Source of the DNA: Pseudomonas fluorescens
Lineage (GTDB): Bacteria > Pseudomonadota > Gammaproteobacteria > Pseudomonadales > Pseudomonadaceae
NCBI RefSeq assembly: GCF_902497745.1
Contig: NZ_CABVHJ010000027.1
Coordinates: 1 to 64,000 of the forward strand
Direction: 5' to 3'
Length of the DNA: 64,000 bases
This document shows positions 7,024 to 16,418 of this stretch, in pieces (the first letter of the stretch is position 1; every line of letters begins with the position of its first letter). The notes beneath the pieces are model-generated. The model made no database searches, was not told the origin of the DNA, and saw only the letters and a program-made list of their open reading frames with translations. A program made the position numbers and the translations under genes.

Positions 7024-8205
7024 ATGCTTAGCGTCCAGGATCGTGCCATCGTCAAATCCACCGTGCCTCTGCTGGAGAGCGGCGGCGAAGCGCTGATCAC
7101 GCACTTCTACCGCATGATGCTCTCCGAATACCCGGAAGTTCGCCCGCTGTTTAACCAGGCGCACCAGGCCAGCGGTGACCAGCCTCGTGCGTTGGCCAAC
7201 GGTGTATTGATGTATGCGCGGCACATCGATCAGCTCGACCAATTGGGCGATCTGGTGGCGAAGATCATCAACAAGCACGTGGCCCTGCAGATCCTCCCCG
7301 AACACTACCCGATTGTCGGTGCCTGCCTGCTGCGGGCGATTTCCGAAGTGCTCGGCGAAGAGATCGCAACGCCCGAGGTGATGAGCGCCTGGGGCGCGGC
7401 TTACGGTCAACTGGCGGACATCCTGATCGGCGCCGAAACCGCCATCTACGACCAGAAAGAACAAGCCGTCGGCGGCTGGCGCGGGGCGCGTGAATTCATC
7501 GTCGCGGCCAAGGTCGAGGAGAGCGCGGAGATCATTTCGTTCTACTTCGAGCCTGCTGATAAAGGCCCGATCCTCGCGGCCGAACCGGGTCAGTACATCG
7601 GCATGAAGCTGATCCTTGATGGCGAAGAAATCCGCCGCAACTACTCGTTGTCGGCACTGGCGAACAACGGTCAGTACCGCATCAGCGTCAAGCGTGAACC
7701 GGGTGGTCGTGCGTCCAACCACTTGCACGATCGACTGCAGGTTGGCGCGAGCATTCAACTGTTTCCGCCATCGGGTGAGTTCACCTTGACCGCGAGCGAC
7801 AAGCCACTGGTGCTGATCAGCGGTGGCGTCGGCATCACGCCGACCCTGGCGATGCTTGAAGCGGCGCTGGAAACCGAGCGGCCGGTGCACTTTATCCACT
7901 GCGCGCGCAATGGCAGCGTGCATGCGTTCCGTGACTGGATTGATGATCTGGCTGAGCGTCATCCGCAACTCAAGCGGTTTTACTGCTACGCCGAAGATGA
8001 CGGTGTCAGTCCGGCGGCGGACAAGGTCGGGATGCTCGATCAGGCACTGCTTGGCGAGTGGTTGCCGGCTCAGCGCGATGTCGATGCTTACTTCCTTGGG
8101 CCGAAGGGTTTCATGGGGGCGATCAAGCGGCATTTGAAAGCGCTGGGTGTACCGGAGACGCAGAGCCGTTATGAGTTCTTTGGGCCGGCTGCTGCTTTGG
8201 AATAA
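7024..8205 (+). CDS. hmp: Flavohaemoprotein nitric oxide dioxygenase
   Basis: Hmp oxidises NO to nitrate using O2 and NAD(P)H, protecting the cytoplasm and respiratory oxidases. Residues 1-138 are the globin domain (proximal His in IINKHVALQI; YRMMLSEYPEVRPLF). Next comes an FAD-binding ferredoxin-reductase domain with RRNYSLS and GRASNHLHD, then the NAD-binding domain with ISGGVGITPTLAML and YFLGPKGFM. At 393 residues it has full family length. A CAGGAG ribosome binding site precedes the ATG. It is divergent from norR and reads from the sigma-54-like promoter described above, so NO induction through NorR is expected. A REP pair follows. Confidence 0.95.
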   Translation: MLSVQDRAIVKSTVPLLESGGEALITHFYRMMLSEYPEVRPLFNQAHQASGDQPRALANGVLMYARHIDQLDQLGDLVAKIINKHVALQILPEHYPIVGACLLRAISEVLGEEIATPEVMSAWGAAYGQLADILIGAETAIYDQKEQAVGGWRGAREFIVAAKVEESAEIISFYFEPADKGPILAAEPGQYIGMKLILDGEEIRRNYSLSALANNGQYRISVKREPGGRASNHLHDRLQVGASIQLFPPSGEFTLTASDKPLVLISGGVGITPTLAMLEAALETERPVHFIHCARNGSVHAFRDWIDDLAERHPQLKRFYCYAEDDGVSPAADKVGMLDQALLGEWLPAQRDVDAYFLGPKGFMGAIKRHLKALGVPETQSRYEFFGPAAALE

Positions 8206-8227
8206 TTCAGAATCGAGTTGCCTTCAT

Positions 8228-8301
8228 TCGCGAGCAGGCTCGCTCCCACAGGGGATTTGTGTTCGACGCAGATCCAATGTGAGAGCGAGCCTGCTCGCGA
8301 A
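8228..8301. repeat. REP inverted pair
   Basis: Head-to-head REP copies lie 23 bases after the hmp stop; the right copy has GAGAG for GGGAG. Confidence 0.85.
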
Positions 8302-8425
8302 GGCCGTTACGCGGTGCTGATTCTTAAAAAGTGTTTAAAGGTTAATCGTTTCTTAACCGGTTTATCGTTTATTCCCCGATGCTGATGATAGGCGCTCGTT
8401 CGTTTACATGATCAGGATCGCCCCC

Positions 8426-8986
8426 ATGTCGCACCTCACCTTCGCCCGTCGTTTCAGCCACGCAGCCATCAGTCTTTCGGTCGCGTTGCTGGCCAGCCCG
8501 TTTGCTTTTGCCGAATCTGCCCTGATAAAACCGCAGACCCTGATCGTCGATCAAAGCCTGCCCAAGGCGCAGGTCGAAGCCATGGAATTGGCCGCGCGGC
8601 GTTACGGCAGTTTCTGGAATTCCGGTGAAGAAGCGTTGGCCACTGCGGCGCTATCGCCGCAGTTCGTCGACCAGACGCCACCCGAAGGCCGGGTGCAGGG
8701 GCCGACCGGGCCGTTACTGGCGTCGAAGTTCTTCCGCACGGCGGTGCCGGACTTGAGTTGCGACATCGAGCAAATGATCATCGCCGGTGATCGCGTGGTG
8801 GTGCATCTGCACTTTCGCGGGCACTTCAGCGGTACGTTCAAGGCTCTCAAAGGGCAGGGCCAGCGTGTAGACTTCCGGGCAACCGATATCTATCAGATTG
8901 ATAACGGTCGCATCGCGGCCAATTGGCATATCGAAGACAACATCAGCTTGATGGCGCAACTGCACGCGCAGCCGCCGGCCAGCTGA
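8426..8986 (+). CDS. Secreted SnoaL/NTF2-like protein
   Basis: The N-terminus (ARRFSHAAISLSVALLASPFAFA) is a signal peptide, so the mature protein is probably periplasmic. The rest has the alpha-beta cone pattern of SnoaL-like polyketide-cyclase/ester-cyclase relatives: FWNSGEEALATAALSPQFVDQTP, then DIEQMIIAGDRVVVHLHFRGHFSG and VDFRATDIYQIDNGRIAANWHIED. An AGGA nine bases before 8426 favours this start over the ATG at 8408. Such domains are mostly of unknown substrate and are often not catalytic. dsbB starts 26 bases downstream on the same strand, so the two may be cotranscribed. Confidence 0.7.
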   Translation: MSHLTFARRFSHAAISLSVALLASPFAFAESALIKPQTLIVDQSLPKAQVEAMELAARRYGSFWNSGEEALATAALSPQFVDQTPPEGRVQGPTGPLLASKFFRTAVPDLSCDIEQMIIAGDRVVVHLHFRGHFSGTFKALKGQGQRVDFRATDIYQIDNGRIAANWHIEDNISLMAQLHAQPPAS

Positions 8987-9011
8987 ACCATGGACAAATA
9001 AAGGAAACGCG

Positions 9012-9521
9012 ATGAGCGAGGAAACGATTCGACTGGGACGTGAGCGGCGCTTTCTGGTGCTGCTGGGCATCATCTGCCTGGCACTGATCGGCGGTGCGCT
9101 GTACATGCAGATCGTGCTCGGCGAAGCACCGTGCCCACTGTGCATTCTGCAGCGCTACGCGTTGCTGCTGATCGCGCTGTTCGCGTTCATCGGCGCGGCC
9201 ATGCGCACCCGTCGCAGCATCACCGTATTCGAAGTGCTGGTGGTGTTTTGCGCGATTGCCGGGGCCGGTGTGGCCGGGCACCACGTGTACACCCAGTTCT
9301 ATCCTGCGGTGAGCTGCGGCATCGATGTGCTGCAGCCGATTGTCGACGATCTGCCGCTGGCGAAGATCTTCCCGCTGGGCTTCCAGGTCGACGGTTTTTG
9401 CTCGACGCCGTACCCGCCGATCCTCGGTCTGTCGCTGGCACAGTGGGCGCTGGTGGCGTTCGTGCTGGTGGTGATTCTGGTGCCGCTGCTGACCTCGCGT
9501 AACCGAAAAGCACTGCGCTGA
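9012..9521 (+). CDS. dsbB: Disulfide bond formation protein B
   Basis: This inner-membrane quinone reductase reoxidises the periplasmic dithiol oxidase DsbA. The 169-residue protein has four membrane helices. The first periplasmic loop carries the redox pair CPLC (in GEAPCPLCILQRYA), and the second loop carries two further cysteines (SCGIDVLQ and GFCSTPYPP). All four catalytic cysteines are therefore present. An AAGGAAACGCG ribosome binding site precedes the start. The gene is 25 bases after the SnoaL-like gene and is followed by a strong terminator. Confidence 0.93.
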   Translation: MSEETIRLGRERRFLVLLGIICLALIGGALYMQIVLGEAPCPLCILQRYALLLIALFAFIGAAMRTRRSITVFEVLVVFCAIAGAGVAGHHVYTQFYPAVSCGIDVLQPIVDDLPLAKIFPLGFQVDGFCSTPYPPILGLSLAQWALVAFVLVVILVPLLTSRNRKALR

Positions 9522-9551
9522 GTCAACTATTCGGCAGTCTGGCCGATACAG

Positions 9552-9591
9552 AAAACGCCTCGATTTGAGTATCAGCATATCGGGGCGTTTT
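9552..9591 (+). terminator. Rho-independent terminator after dsbB
   Basis: AAAACGCCTCGAT pairs with ATCGGGGCGTTTT across a short loop, followed by TTGCATTT. Confidence 0.8.
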
Positions 9592-10346
9592 GCATTTCAG
9601 AGTGTTTGTGAAAACACCGTGACGGACAGCAAGGCAGGGTGCGGCAGGTGTGCGACATGTTGTCACACGCGCGGTGTCGCAGGCCGCTTCAGTGACATGG
9701 AATCGGCCGTTGTTACAAAAAAGGATTGGTCTGATTCGGGGTTTTTCGGCTTTAGCACGCGAGTGCCACAGCAGGCAGTTTTAACAAGCGCTGGCATATG
9801 GCCAAAAGCCTTGGGTTATCGGGGCTTGCGCTGTTCGAGCCTTCGGAAAAACCCTTCAGAGCTGTCTGAACTGACGCGGGTACACCTACAATTTTTGGTG
9901 TTTTTGTTGAGAATCTATTTCGATAACATGCGGAACTTTTGCAAAAATGGCGATGGATTGTTGCTCGAACGGATAAAAATTATTTCGGGATAAGACATGG
10001 TGTATAGGGCGCTACCTATCTACAATCGCCCGCACTGAATTCCCGGCACTGTTCAGCCTTTATTAAGGAGGCGAGCAGGAAGTCGGGTGTCGAGTGAGTC
10101 GCGAGGCTTCCAAGACACCCAGGTGTCGGTGCCTTCCAACTTTCCGCACCAAATGGAATTGGTCTGTAACAAGGCCTTTGACCACGAATTCGAATAAGAA
10201 CTGACCGCTGTCCCAGGTTTTGTCGAGCGTCTGACGCGCGACGGGCGGCCCTTATTCAATCCAAAGAAAATGCCAACCCTTGGCAGGGTGAAGTGTTGGC
10301 GATCAAAACCCAACTGCATTGCGCAAGCTGCTTTAGAGGTCGTGAG
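9592..10346 (+). other. Long gene-free leader upstream of cyoA
   Basis: About 750 bases between the dsbB terminator and cyoA hold no frame with convincing protein features; a 142-codon frame at 9565-9993 has a composition unlike real Pseudomonas proteins. The left half is comparatively AT-rich. A TACAAT at 10021 could be a -10, but no good -35 is seen. The cyo promoter and any regulator sites must lie here; I could not assign them. Confidence 0.6.
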
Positions 10347-11288
10347 ATGAGTAAAAACAGGTACCCCAGATTACTAGGCCTAGTGCCGCTGCTCGGCACG
10401 TTGTTGCTGGGAGGCTGCAACATGACCTTGCTCAATCCAACGGGCCAGGTTGGCCTGGAACAGCGAAACCTGATCATCACCGCGACCCTGCTGATGCTGT
10501 TGGTCGTCGTGCCGGTTATCGTCATGACCTTCCTGTTCGCCTGGAAGTACCGCGCGTCGAACAAGAACGCCGTCTACACCCCGAAATGGTCGCACTCGAC
10601 CAAAATCGAAGTGGCAGTCTGGACCATCCCGGTCCTGATCATCATTGCCCTGGGTTACATCACCTATATTTCGACCCACGAACTGGACCCGTATCGTCCG
10701 ATTCAATCCGACGTCAAGCCAGTGACCATCGAAGTGGTCGCGCTGGACTGGAAGTGGCTGTTCATCTACCCGGAACAAGGCATTGCCACGGTCAACAAGA
10801 TCGTGTTCCCGGCGCACACGCCTATCAACTTCAAGATCACCTCTGACGCTGTGATGAACTCGTTCTTCATCCCGGGTCTGGGCGGCCAGATCTACGCGAT
10901 GGCGGGCATGCAGACCAAGCTGCACCTGATCGCTGACCGTAACGCTGAAATGGACGGTATCTCCGCCAACTACAGCGGCGCGGGTTTCACCGGCATGAAG
11001 TTCAAAGCTATCTCCACCACTCAGGAAGATTTCGACGCCTGGGTAAGTGAAGTCAAGAAGTCACCTAAACAGCTTGATCAAGCTGAATACGCGGCCCTTG
11101 CCAAACCGAGCCAGAACAACCCAGTCGAGCTCTACTCCTCGGTCACGCCGAACCAGTTCCAGATCATCGTCGACAAGTACGAAGGTATGAAGCCGGGCAA
11201 GCCGCTGAAGCACGAGAAGAAAGAGAAAGAAGTGGCGGCCACGGAAATTGACTCGAGTTCGCATTCAGCTGCCGGGGCAGAGGAGTAA
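10347..11288 (+). CDS. cyoA: Cytochrome bo3 ubiquinol oxidase subunit II
   Basis: Subunit II of the proton-pumping quinol oxidase. An N-terminal lipoprotein signal ends in the lipobox LLGGC (Cys 24). Two membrane helices follow (about 45-67 and 90-112) and then the periplasmic cupredoxin domain. As in quinol oxidases, the copper-A ligands of cytochrome c oxidases are missing (MNSFFIPGLGGQIYAMAGM). The in-frame ATG at 10293 is rejected because 10347 has an AGAGGT ribosome binding site and gives the lipoprotein signal. First gene of cyoABCDE; cyoB begins three bases after its stop. Confidence 0.95.
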   Translation: MSKNRYPRLLGLVPLLGTLLLGGCNMTLLNPTGQVGLEQRNLIITATLLMLLVVVPVIVMTFLFAWKYRASNKNAVYTPKWSHSTKIEVAVWTIPVLIIIALGYITYISTHELDPYRPIQSDVKPVTIEVVALDWKWLFIYPEQGIATVNKIVFPAHTPINFKITSDAVMNSFFIPGLGGQIYAMAGMQTKLHLIADRNAEMDGISANYSGAGFTGMKFKAISTTQEDFDAWVSEVKKSPKQLDQAEYAALAKPSQNNPVELYSSVTPNQFQIIVDKYEGMKPGKPLKHEKKEKEVAATEIDSSSHSAAGAEE

Positions 11289-11291
11289 ACG

Positions 11292-13322
11292 ATGTTTGGT
11301 AAATTAAGTTGGGAAGCAGTCCCATTCCACGAGCCGATCGTGATGGTGACCATCGCCATGATCGCCCTCGGTGGTCTGGCGCTGTTCGCTGCAATCACCT
11401 ACTTCAAGAAGTGGACGTACTTGTGGACCGAGTGGCTGACTTCGGTCGACCACAAGAAAATCGGCGTGATGTACATCATCGTTGCCATGGTCATGCTGCT
11501 GCGCGGTTTTGCCGACGCCATCATGATGCGTACCCAGTTGGCCATGGCCACCGAGGGTTCGCCTGGCTACCTGCCACCTGAACACTATGACCAGATCTTC
11601 ACCGCTCACGGTGTGATCATGATTATCTTCATGGCGATGCCATTCTTCACCGGCCTGATGAACCTTGCAGTGCCGCTGCAGATCGGCGCACGTGACGTTG
11701 CGTTCCCGTTCCTGAACTCCCTGAGCTTCTGGCTGCTGGTATCCGGCGTAGTACTGATCAACCTGTCCCTGGGCGTCGGCGAATTCGCCAAGACCGGTTG
11801 GGTTGCCTATCCACCATTGTCGGGTCTGCAATACAGCCCTGGCGTGGGTATGGACTACTACATCTGGGCGCTACAGCTATCCGGGTTAGGTACGACGCTA
11901 ACGGGGGTCAACTTCCTCGCGACCGTACTGAAAATGCGTACCCCTGGCATGAAACTGATGGACATGCCGATCTTCACCTGGACCTGCACCTGGGCAAACG
12001 TTCTGATCGTGGCTTCGTTCCCGATCCTGACCGCTACCCTGGCACTGCTGACCCTTGACCGTTACATGGATTTCCACATTTTCACCAATGAACTTGGTGG
12101 CAATCCAATGATGTACGTCAACCTGTTCTGGGCATGGGGCCACCCTGAGGTTTACATCCTGATCCTGCCGGCATTCGGCATCTTCTCGGAAGTGATCTCG
12201 GCGTTCACCGGCAAGAAACTGTTCGGCCACCACTCGATGATCTACGCTTCGGGCGCGATCTCGGTACTGGGCTTCATGGTTTGGCTGCACCACTTCTTCA
12301 CCATGGGTTCGGGTGCCAGCGTCAACGCCTTCTTCGGTCTGGCGACGATGCTGATTTCCATCCCGACGGGTGTGAAACTGTTTAACTGGCTGTTCACCAT
12401 CTACCAGGGCCGTCTGCGCTTCACCAGCCAGGTTCTGTGGACTCTGGGCTTCATGGTGACCTTCGCCATCGGCGGCATGACCGGCGTACTGCTGGCCATC
12501 CCGGGTGCTGACTTCGTTCTGCACAACAGCCTGTTCGTGATCGCGCACTTCCACAACGTGATCATCGGCGGTGCGGTATTCGGTTACATCGCAGGTTTCG
12601 CGTTCTACTTCCCGAAAGCGTTCGGCTTCAAGCTGCACGAAGGCTGGGGTAAAGCAGCGTTCTGGTTCTGGATCTCGGGCTTCTTCGTCGCGTTCATGCC
12701 GCTCTATGCACTGGGCTTCATGGGCATGACCCGTCGTCTGAACGCCACCACCAACCCTGAGTGGGTACCGTACCTGTACGTTGCCATGTTCGGTGCGGTG
12801 ATGATCGCTGTGGGTATTGCCTGCCAGCTGATCCAGCTCTATGTGAGCGTGCGTGACCGTAACAAGCCAGAGAACGTTTGCGATCACGGTGACCCGTGGA
12901 ATGCACACACCCTGGAATGGTCGACCTCGTCGCCACCTCCGTTCTACAACTTCGCTGTGCTGCCTAAAGCTGACTGCATCGACCCGTTCACTGAAGCCAA
13001 GGAAAACGGTACTGCGTACCAGCGTCCGGCCAAGTACGAGCCGATCCACATGCCGAACAACACCGCCACTGGCGTGGTGATGGGCGCACTGTTGACCGTC
13101 TTCGGTTTCGCGATGATCTGGCACATCTGGTGGTTGGCGATCGCCAGCCTGGCCGGCACCGTCATCTACTTCGTGATCCACGCTGCACGTGACGACCAGG
13201 GCTATATGGTTCCGGTTGAAACGATCGAGCGCATCGAAGCCGAGCAGCACAAGCGTCTGGTCGCGGCAGGGAAAATCCCGGCCGGTGCCACCCGTGTTGA
13301 AACCTCGTTGGAACAGGCTTAA
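11292..13322 (+). CDS. cyoB: Cytochrome bo3 ubiquinol oxidase subunit I
   Basis: The catalytic subunit, with about 15 membrane helices over 676 residues, carries low-spin haem b and the haem o/copper-B centre. Visible ligands are the low-spin haem His in TAHGVIMIIFMAMPF, the cross-linked His-Tyr in WAWGHPEVYILILP, the copper ligands HH in WLHHFFTMGSG, and the haem histidines in VIAHFHNVIIGG. The K and D channel regions appear intact by position. It lies between cyoA (3-bp gap) and cyoC (3-bp gap) in a tight operon. The length matches E. coli CyoB closely. Confidence 0.97.
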   Translation: MFGKLSWEAVPFHEPIVMVTIAMIALGGLALFAAITYFKKWTYLWTEWLTSVDHKKIGVMYIIVAMVMLLRGFADAIMMRTQLAMATEGSPGYLPPEHYDQIFTAHGVIMIIFMAMPFFTGLMNLAVPLQIGARDVAFPFLNSLSFWLLVSGVVLINLSLGVGEFAKTGWVAYPPLSGLQYSPGVGMDYYIWALQLSGLGTTLTGVNFLATVLKMRTPGMKLMDMPIFTWTCTWANVLIVASFPILTATLALLTLDRYMDFHIFTNELGGNPMMYVNLFWAWGHPEVYILILPAFGIFSEVISAFTGKKLFGHHSMIYASGAISVLGFMVWLHHFFTMGSGASVNAFFGLATMLISIPTGVKLFNWLFTIYQGRLRFTSQVLWTLGFMVTFAIGGMTGVLLAIPGADFVLHNSLFVIAHFHNVIIGGAVFGYIAGFAFYFPKAFGFKLHEGWGKAAFWFWISGFFVAFMPLYALGFMGMTRRLNATTNPEWVPYLYVAMFGAVMIAVGIACQLIQLYVSVRDRNKPENVCDHGDPWNAHTLEWSTSSPPPFYNFAVLPKADCIDPFTEAKENGTAYQRPAKYEPIHMPNNTATGVVMGALLTVFGFAMIWHIWWLAIASLAGTVIYFVIHAARDDQGYMVPVETIERIEAEQHKRLVAAGKIPAGATRVETSLEQA

Positions 13323-13325
13323 ACC

Positions 13326-13949
13326 ATGTCGAACTTAGTGACCAATGTTGGACACGCCCATGGTGACCATGGGCACGATGACCATCACCACGACTCGGGC
13401 GAGATGACCGTATACGGTTTCTGGCTCTACCTGATGACCGACTGCATTCTGTTTGCGTCGATCTTCGCGGTGTACGCAGTACTGGTAAACAACGTCGCCG
13501 GTGGCCCGTCGGGCCACGACATCTTCGAACTGCCATACGTGCTGGGCGAAACCGCTCTGCTGTTGTTCAGTTCGATCACCTACGGCTTCGCCATGCTGGC
13601 GTTGTTCAAAGGCAAGAAGCAGCAGGTTCTGGGTTGGTTGTTCATGACCTTCCTGCTCGGCGCAGGCTTTATCGCCATGGAGATCAACGAGTTCCACCTG
13701 CTGATCTCCGAGGGCTTCGGTCCTAGCCGTTCGGGCTTCCTGTCGGCGTTCTTCACCCTGGTCGGTACCCACGGTCTGCACGTTTCTGCGGGTCTGATCT
13801 GGATGGGCATCATGATGTACCAGGTCAACAAGCACGGCCTGACGGCGACCAACAAGACCCGTCTGAGCTGCCTGAGCCTGTTCTGGCACTTCCTGGACGT
13901 GGTGTGGATCTGCGTATTCACCGTTGTTTACCTGATGGGGACTCTGTAA
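13326..13949 (+). CDS. cyoC: Cytochrome bo3 ubiquinol oxidase subunit III
   Basis: Subunit III has five membrane helices in 207 residues and stabilises the oxidase complex. The N-terminus is His/Asp-rich (GHAHGDHGHDDHHHDSGE), as in Pseudomonas homologues, and might bind metal. Family signatures are GFWLYLMTDCILFASIFAVY and GTHGLHVSAGLIWMG. The stop codon overlaps the cyoD start by one base (TAATG), which implies translational coupling. Confidence 0.95.
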   Translation: MSNLVTNVGHAHGDHGHDDHHHDSGEMTVYGFWLYLMTDCILFASIFAVYAVLVNNVAGGPSGHDIFELPYVLGETALLLFSSITYGFAMLALFKGKKQQVLGWLFMTFLLGAGFIAMEINEFHLLISEGFGPSRSGFLSAFFTLVGTHGLHVSAGLIWMGIMMYQVNKHGLTATNKTRLSCLSLFWHFLDVVWICVFTVVYLMGTL

Positions 13950-14284
13950 TGGCTAATGCACACTCCCATGACAGCCATGATGCTGGCCACGGCAGCGTAA
14001 AGTCGTACGCCATTGGCTTCATCCTGTCGGTGATCCTGACCGTGATTCCTTTCGGTCTGGTGATGTACCCGAGCCTGCCGAAAGCCACCACGCTGGCAAT
14101 CGTTCTGTTGTTCGCAGTGATCCAGGTGATCGTTCACCTGTACTACTTCCTGCACCTGGACCGCTCCATTGCTCAGCGTAACAACGTGATTGCATTCGTC
14201 TTTACGGCGATCGTGATCGTGCTGCTGGTTGGCCTGTCGTTGTGGATCATGTTCAGCATCCACACCTACATGATGGCGAAGTGA
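13949..14284 (+). CDS. cyoD: Cytochrome bo3 ubiquinol oxidase subunit IV
   Basis: A small subunit of 111 residues with three membrane helices, which assists assembly of the copper-B site in subunit I. The N-terminus is again His-rich (HSHDSHDAGHGS). The signature is LHLDRS at the end of helix II. The reading frame is open upstream to 13904 inside cyoC, but the ATG at 13949 overlaps the cyoC stop and fits the family length. Confidence 0.95.
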   Translation: MANAHSHDSHDAGHGSVKSYAIGFILSVILTVIPFGLVMYPSLPKATTLAIVLLFAVIQVIVHLYYFLHLDRSIAQRNNVIAFVFTAIVIVLLVGLSLWIMFSIHTYMMAK

Positions 14285-14295
14285 GGTAAGACCCG

Positions 14296-15183
14296 ATGTC
14301 GCTCAAGCACTTTATCCAAATCACCAAACCGGGGATCATTTTCGGTAACGTGCTTTCTGTGGCAGGCGGGTTTTTCCTGGCCTCGAAAGGGCATGTGGAT
14401 CTGGCGGTGTTTCTGGCTGCCATGATCGGTACATCCCTGGTTGTTGCCTCCGGTTGCGTGTTCAACAACTGCATCGACCGCGACATCGACCTGAAGATGG
14501 AACGCACCAAGAACCGGGTGCTGGTGCAGGGCTTGATCTCCCTGAAACTGGCCCTGGTCTACGCGACCATCCTTGGTGTTCTCGGCGTTGCATTGTTGTA
14601 CAAGGTGGCCAACCCGTTGGCCGCTTTGTTCGCGGTGATCGGCTTCATCATCTACGTCGGCTTCTACAGCCTGTACCTCAAGCGCAAGTCGGTTCACGGC
14701 ACGCTGGTGGGCAGTCTGTCGGGCGCCATGCCGCCAGTGATTGGTTACGTTGCCGTAACCAACAGCTTCGACATGGCCGCGCTGACGTTGCTGGTGATGT
14801 TCAGCCTGTGGCAGATGCCGCATTCCTACGCCATCGCGATCTTCCGCTTCAACGATTACCTGGCCGCATCGATTCCGGTGTTGCCAGTGAAGCGCGGGAT
14901 TCAAGTGGCCAAGAAGCACATCCTGCTCTACATCCTGGCCTTCCTCGTGGCGACCTTGATGCTGACCTTCAGCGGTTACGCCGGTATGAGCTACCTCGCC
15001 GTCGCTGCGGCCATGGGCATGTACTGGTTGTACATGGCCTGGACCGGCTACAAAGCGGTGGATGACACGGTCTGGGCACGCAAGCTGTTCGTGTTCTCGA
15101 TCTTCACCATCACTGCGTTGAGCGTCATGATGTCCCTGGACTTCAAGGTGCCCGCAGAGCTGCTGCTGACGTACGCGCCGTAA
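14296..15183 (+). CDS. cyoE: Protohaem IX farnesyltransferase (haem O synthase)
   Basis: CyoE transfers a farnesyl group to haem b to make haem O for the cyoB active site. The 295-residue UbiA-family membrane protein has the aspartate-rich motif NNCIDRDIDLKMERTKNR on the first cytoplasmic loop, where Mg and diphosphate bind. The conserved loop motifs YSLYLKRKS and FRFNDYLAA follow. It has eight to nine membrane helices. It is the last gene of the operon, 11 bases after cyoD, and is followed by a strong terminator. Confidence 0.96.
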   Translation: MSLKHFIQITKPGIIFGNVLSVAGGFFLASKGHVDLAVFLAAMIGTSLVVASGCVFNNCIDRDIDLKMERTKNRVLVQGLISLKLALVYATILGVLGVALLYKVANPLAALFAVIGFIIYVGFYSLYLKRKSVHGTLVGSLSGAMPPVIGYVAVTNSFDMAALTLLVMFSLWQMPHSYAIAIFRFNDYLAASIPVLPVKRGIQVAKKHILLYILAFLVATLMLTFSGYAGMSYLAVAAAMGMYWLYMAWTGYKAVDDTVWARKLFVFSIFTITALSVMMSLDFKVPAELLLTYAP

Positions 15184-15200
15184 GGCTCAAAGGCTTGAAG

Positions 15201-15238
15201 AAAAACCCCGCACATTGAGAGATGTGCGGGGTTTTTTG
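15201..15238 (+). terminator. Terminator of the cyo operon
   Basis: AAAACCCCGCACAT pairs with ATGTGCGGGGTTTT around GAGAG, followed by a T-run. It also closes the convergent ATPase gene. Confidence 0.92.
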
Positions 15239-15248
15239 TTGGGGCGGA

Positions 15249-16418
15249 TTATGGCCCTCGTCGCATGAACTCATCGAACAGTGGAACAGTGAACGCGATA
15301 AGTGCATATTCGGGGCTGTAGATCATGCCTTTTTTAATCAGGCTATCGCGCACCGGGCCAAGACTCGTCGCGTTTCTACCCAGTTTTTTTGCTACGTCGG
15401 CAGAACGTTGCGGACCTTCTCCCAGTTCTGCCAGACAACGCATGTAATCCCTTTCGGCAGGCGTCGTGCGATCAAAGCGAACCCGGAAAAATGACTCATC
15501 AAGCTTGCGAATGCTTTCCTCGGTTGCTGCCTGCGCATCCTGTTCCGTAATGATTTTATCTTTCGCTATGTTCCATGCCGTGTAACCCCACTCTTGGAGA
15601 AAGTAGGGGTAACCATGAGTCTTTTCATAGATTTCGCGCAGCGCCTCGTCAGATATCCTGGCGCCCTCATCTTCAACGGGATCACGCAAGGCTTTCCACG
15701 CATCCACTTCCAATAGCGCGCCCAACCGTGGGAACTCGAATAGTCGCTCGGCATAGCTTTTGGCATCGCCTGCCTGTCCGGCCAACTGAGGAAGTCCTGC
15801 GCCGAACAGGATCAGAGGCAAGGCCGCTTGGTTGATTGCGTGGATTGCGCGGATAAGCGCACCTAGCTCATCTTTGGAAAGGTACTGCAGCTCGTCAATG
15901 AATATGGCTACTGGCTGACCTGCGTCTCGTGCCGCTTCTGCTGTTGCTATCAGAATGTCTCGCAAGTCATCTTCAAGATTTCCACTATCTGCATAACCCG
16001 CCTCAGAGTCGCCACCCAGTGTTACTTCTGCTCCACCTGCCGCGATAGTGATATTGCCAATAAAGCTGCGCAGAACCCGTATGCCTTTTTTGACGGTCTC
16101 GACCGTGTTCTGCACTCGGTCCAGACGTAGCAAGAGACGGCGTAAAACCGGTATCAACAGTTGCTTTAACTCTGCGCCATCGTGGGCTTCCTGCATTTCG
16201 GCTAGATAGCCCAAGGCAATAGCCCGATCCTTGATTTGATTCAGAAGCACCGTTTTCCCGACACCCCGTAATCCCAGGATCATAAGGGACTTGGCGTGCT
16301 TTCCACGTTTCGTGCGAGCAAGTGCTGTATCCGCCGTTTCCAGCACCTCGGATCTGCCTGCCAGCTCGGGTGGTGAGACGCCTGCTCCAGGATTGAAGGG
16401 ATTGGTATTTTTGTCCAA
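15249..16418 (-). CDS. Isolated AAA-type ATPase
   Basis: A 389-residue P-loop ATPase. Walker A is GLRGVGKT (about residues 49-56), Walker B is VAIFIDELQYL (about 170-180), and a sensor-1-like strand LPLILFGAGLPQL follows. The C-terminal part, TPAERDYMRCLAELGEGPQRSADVAKKLG, looks like a winged-helix domain. This order (ATPase then wHTH) is that of the archaeal-type/Orc1-like and STAND-related ATPase group. No partner gene is adjacent, and it is terminated by the cyo terminator. Its GC content is visibly lower than that of its neighbours, which suggests horizontal acquisition. A defence, plasmid-derived or regulatory role is possible; none can be proved from sequence. No strong ribosome binding site was noted. 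Confidence 0.75.
   Translation of the reverse strand: MDKNTNPFNPGAGVSPPELAGRSEVLETADTALARTKRGKHAKSLMILGLRGVGKTVLLNQIKDRAIALGYLAEMQEAHDGAELKQLLIPVLRRLLLRLDRVQNTVETVKKGIRVLRSFIGNITIAAGGAEVTLGGDSEAGYADSGNLEDDLRDILIATAEAARDAGQPVAIFIDELQYLSKDELGALIRAIHAINQAALPLILFGAGLPQLAGQAGDAKSYAERLFEFPRLGALLEVDAWKALRDPVEDEGARISDEALREIYEKTHGYPYFLQEWGYTAWNIAKDKIITEQDAQAATEESIRKLDESFFRVRFDRTTPAERDYMRCLAELGEGPQRSADVAKKLGRNATSLGPVRDSLIKKGMIYSPEYALIAFTVPLFDEFMRRGP

Noticed and set aside
9565..9993. 142-codon plus-strand frame after dsbB
   Set aside because: It begins inside the terminator hairpin of dsbB, and the residue composition and lack of domains suggest chance.
11898..13250. 450-codon minus-strand frame over cyoB
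   Set aside because: Mirror of the high-GC cyoB gene; His/Asp/Arg-rich composition typical of antisense shadows.
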